Assembly (NCBI GenBank): GCA_019056595.1
Contig: CP036163.1
Coordinates: forward strand, 4,650,001-4,714,000
Direction: 5' to 3'
DNA: 64,000 bases
Source of the DNA: Pectobacterium atrosepticum
GTDB lineage: Bacteria; Pseudomonadota; Gammaproteobacteria; Enterobacterales; Enterobacteriaceae
Shown piece by piece: positions 62,429 to 64,000 of this stretch. The position numbers were made by a program, and so were the translations under genes. Each line of letters begins with the position of its first letter. The stretch's first letter is position 1. The notes below the pieces were generated by a model that made no database searches, was not told where the DNA came from, and saw only the letters and a program-made list of their open reading frames with translations.

Positions 62429-63002
62429 GCGATGTCCTCCTATTCAGTGCTTCTTTTTCACAAAGGGTGATACGGTTCCAGACTGCGGTCAGGGAAGGCC
62501 CTTTTTCCCTAGAGGACAACGATTCAGTGACCTGCATCATGGCTTCTAGTGCGTCAGGTGTATCAAGGTTTTCAGTGCGTTTCTTTTGCCATGACAGCCA
62601 GATTTCGGCATCAACGGTTTCATCTGGAATAGGCGTTCGGCCATAAGGGATGGTGACACCCAGCAACCGGCGACGAGTGCAGACCTCATTTGAGGTGAGT
62701 CCAAAAAAATGATTAAGGAGTGCGATAGATCCCCCTAATATGATGGCCCGATTAATCTGTTGCTGGCGTTGCGCCTCTTGGCGGGACAACGCCAGAATCT
62801 GTTGTAGAACGTCGTGACGAACAGTGATCGACATAAACTGCGCGGATACCCGGCTGACGATAAACAGTTCGTCGAGGGATAGTTGATTGAGGGCATTCAA
62901 TTCGTCGAATGTGAATCCTAACGTTTCGCAATAACGAAAATTGCCTTCCTTAAGCGCGGCAAGGGCGTTTGTTAACACCGCGTAATTCAGTGAGGGGAAC
63001 AT
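62418..63002 (-). CDS. DUF2857-type integrative-element protein
   Basis: 194 residues. LNQLSLDELFIVSRVSAQFM, then the central AILGGSIALL-like helix (AIILGGSIALLNHFFGLTSN) and RRRLLGVTIPYGRTP, match DUF2857 (STY4526-type) proteins of SPI-7-like and related integrative elements, linked to element replication or regulation. It forms an operon with alpA upstream (16-base gap) and traR downstream. Confidence 0.75.
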   Translation of the reverse strand: MFPSLNYAVLTNALAALKEGNFRYCETLGFTFDELNALNQLSLDELFIVSRVSAQFMSITVRHDVLQQILALSRQEAQRQQQINRAIILGGSIALLNHFFGLTSNEVCTRRRLLGVTIPYGRTPIPDETVDAEIWLSWQKKRTENLDTPDALEAMMQVTESLSSREKGPSLTAVWNRITLCEKEALNRRTSHAR

Positions 63003-63018
63003 AATGCTGTATCTCCCT

Positions 63019-63213
63019 TCAGCGCGTTAAGCGGTTAGCTAATTTGAGGTTTATCCACTCGTCAATTTCAGATTCAAGCCAGGCTACGCTGGCAGGTCCA
63101 ATCTTTATTGAAGATGGAAAGGAGCCTTCTTTCATGTACAGGTAGATTTGTGAGCGTTTCAGACCGGTTTTTACTTCTACTTGTTTCAGACGTAATAACT
63201 GATGAGATGTCAT
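63019..63213 (-). CDS. AlpA-family regulator
   Basis: 64 residues, a MerR-like winged helix typical of AlpA/excisionase proteins: LLRLKQVEVKTGLKRSQIYL, then MKEGSFPSSIKIG and WLESEIDEW. Such proteins activate integrase/excision genes of islands and prophages. Start at 63213 with GGAGG five bases upstream; codons further upstream are unrelated. Confidence 0.87.
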   Translation of the reverse strand: MTSHQLLRLKQVEVKTGLKRSQIYLYMKEGSFPSSIKIGPASVAWLESEIDEWINLKLANRLTR

Positions 63214-63292
63214 AAATACCTCCAGTGCAGAAATGGGATATGCCCGGAGATGACAAAAAAACACAGTGAAGGAAGGAGTGAAAGTAGAAGAG

Positions 63293-63330
63293 CCCGTATT
63301 ACGGACACCACGATCCTTAATACGGGTTTT
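63293..63330 (+). terminator. Hairpin between the last ORF and alpA
   Basis: CCCGTATTA (63293-63301) and TAATACGGG (63318-63326) form a 9-bp stem with a 16-base loop, followed by TTTT on the plus strand. It is about 80 bases ahead of alpA on the minus strand. It could end a plus-strand transcript or attenuate read-through into alpA. Confidence 0.5.
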
Positions 63331-63366
63331 CAGATTGGAACGTGTAACATCATTTTAATTGGGGAC

Positions 63367-64000
63367 CTAAATGGACGTAGGTGAACCACGTTCAAGCGCT
63401 GTTTTTAAGGTATCGCCGCTGAGTCGGTCGGTCATGCCTTCGGCTGATGCCCACTGTTCAAAGATGGACAGAAGCTTGTAAGGTTGCCTGATTAATGGAC
63501 TGATAGACTCATTATTTTTACAGGCAAGCCAGAAAAACCGAGATAGTGGTGTTGATATTCGTGTTGAAGATAAAGGGTTCATTCTGTTCTTAGTCATGAT
63601 GTTAATTAATTTATCAAGTTCAGCATGTCGAATGACAAAACAGGCATCACGAGGTAGAACATGAGCAGGGAAATACTCTTTTTCCAAGTAATAACTTATC
63701 CTCTGAGAAAATATTTCTTTGTGTACATCTTGTGCAATATTTTTAGGTAGTTGCATGATTTTTTGTTTTATCCTTTGCTTCCATGTTACCCTTTCAAATA
63801 GTTGAAATATTTCCCCATGTAAGTTTACTGTTATGCCGTGATTAAATTCAATGGCTCCTGTTACCGGTGGACGAATTTTAAGGGAATAGGCAAGCAATTT
63901 CTGTATTAGAACATGTTCATACCCAATTAATTGGGTGTCAAGAATTCTCTGTGTGGGTGTTATATATGCACCGTTAGTGCTAACAATAGAATTACACTCG
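63367..64000 (-). CDS. Integrative-element protein, 5' end beyond the window
   Basis: The frame stays open to the window edge: upstream of the TTG at 63897 it continues through YITPTQRILDTQLIGYEHVL, so the protein starts outside the window. The visible part has PPVTGAIEFNHGITVNLHGE and HAELDKLINIMTKNRM, ending with SGDTLKTALERGSPTSI. It is the next upstream gene to alpA and DUF2857, the kind of place where SPI-7-type replication proteins occur, but I do not firmly recognise it. Confidence 0.6.
   Translation of the reverse strand, partial: ECNSIVSTNGAYITPTQRILDTQLIGYEHVLIQKLLAYSLKIRPPVTGAIEFNHGITVNLHGEIFQLFERVTWKQRIKQKIMQLPKNIAQDVHKEIFSQRISYYLEKEYFPAHVLPRDACFVIRHAELDKLINIMTKNRMNPLSSTRISTPLSRFFWLACKNNESISPLIRQPYKLLSIFEQWASAEGMTDRLSGDTLKTALERGSPTSI

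Noticed and set aside
63921-63936. Perfect 16-bp palindrome ACCCAATTAATTGGGT as an operator
   Set aside because: The minus-strand frame of the last ORF stays open through it to the window edge, so it lies inside coding sequence.
1-64000. CRISPR array, rRNA or tRNA genes
   Set aside because: No regularly spaced identical repeats, no conserved rRNA sequence and no tRNA-like T-loop box was seen on either strand by eye.

Overview
The window is chromosomal DNA of an enterobacterium, most likely Pectobacteriaceae or a close relative. I base this on family-level recognition of yaiL, ymjA, lhr, an FeS-type photolyase and Bcr/CflA and AraC genes, and no database search was possible. Bases 1 to about 22500 look like backbone with small scars. 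They hold a PLP-dependent dehydratase with a divergent ArsR regulator, two MFS exporters (one facing a MerR regulator across a MerR-type promoter), yaiL, a PanE-like reductase, a cold-shock-domain protein, ymjA, a photolyase with a DUF2256 partner, an SDR/GST/epoxide-hydrolase cluster beside a dead AraC gene, lhr with two small genes, another AraC gene and an NTF2-like protein. Relics of IS3 and IS5-type elements, a dead AraC gene and a pair of diverged small-RNA-like repeats mark past rearrangement.

From about 22.5 kb to 43.2 kb the window is a defence island. In order it holds: a RyR-like protein; a divergent four-gene operon encoding a TIR protein, a ThsB-like TIR protein, a caspase-like protease and a subtilisin-like protease; a Gabija pair (gajA, gajB); a DUF5677 protein and a SEFIR protein; an unrecognised membrane-anchored protein; an ArdC-type antirestriction protein; McrB (with an EVE-like insert) and McrC; an IS110-family element with a structured upstream leader; and an ETEC_3214-like protein with a PD-(D/E)XK protein. 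The four-gene TIR/TIR/caspase/subtilase operon is the best candidate for a little-described immune system. It resembles Thoeris variants in which a TIR-made nucleotide signal switches on a caspase-like protease, with a second protease added.

From 43.2 kb to the end the window is a conjugative, plasmid-like module. It holds a broken ColE2-type replicase gene, an unknown zinc-ribbon protein, a MOBC-type relaxase and its coupling protein, a roughly 700-bp oriT-like region with nested inverted repeats, a TrbM/KikA-like protein and a full minus-strand VirB operon (VirB11, 10, 9, 8, 7, 6, EexN, 5, a VirB3/VirB4 fusion, VirB2, VirB1). Beyond it lie a PD-(D/E)XK nuclease-like gene and an integrative-element regulatory/replication block (TraR zinc finger, DUF2857, AlpA, and an ORF cut by the window edge). 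The layout recalls VirB/MobB-MobC integrative elements such as ICEKp1. No integrase, tRNA or attachment site is visible, so the element's ends are not established. The defence genes may be cargo of this element or a separate island next to it.
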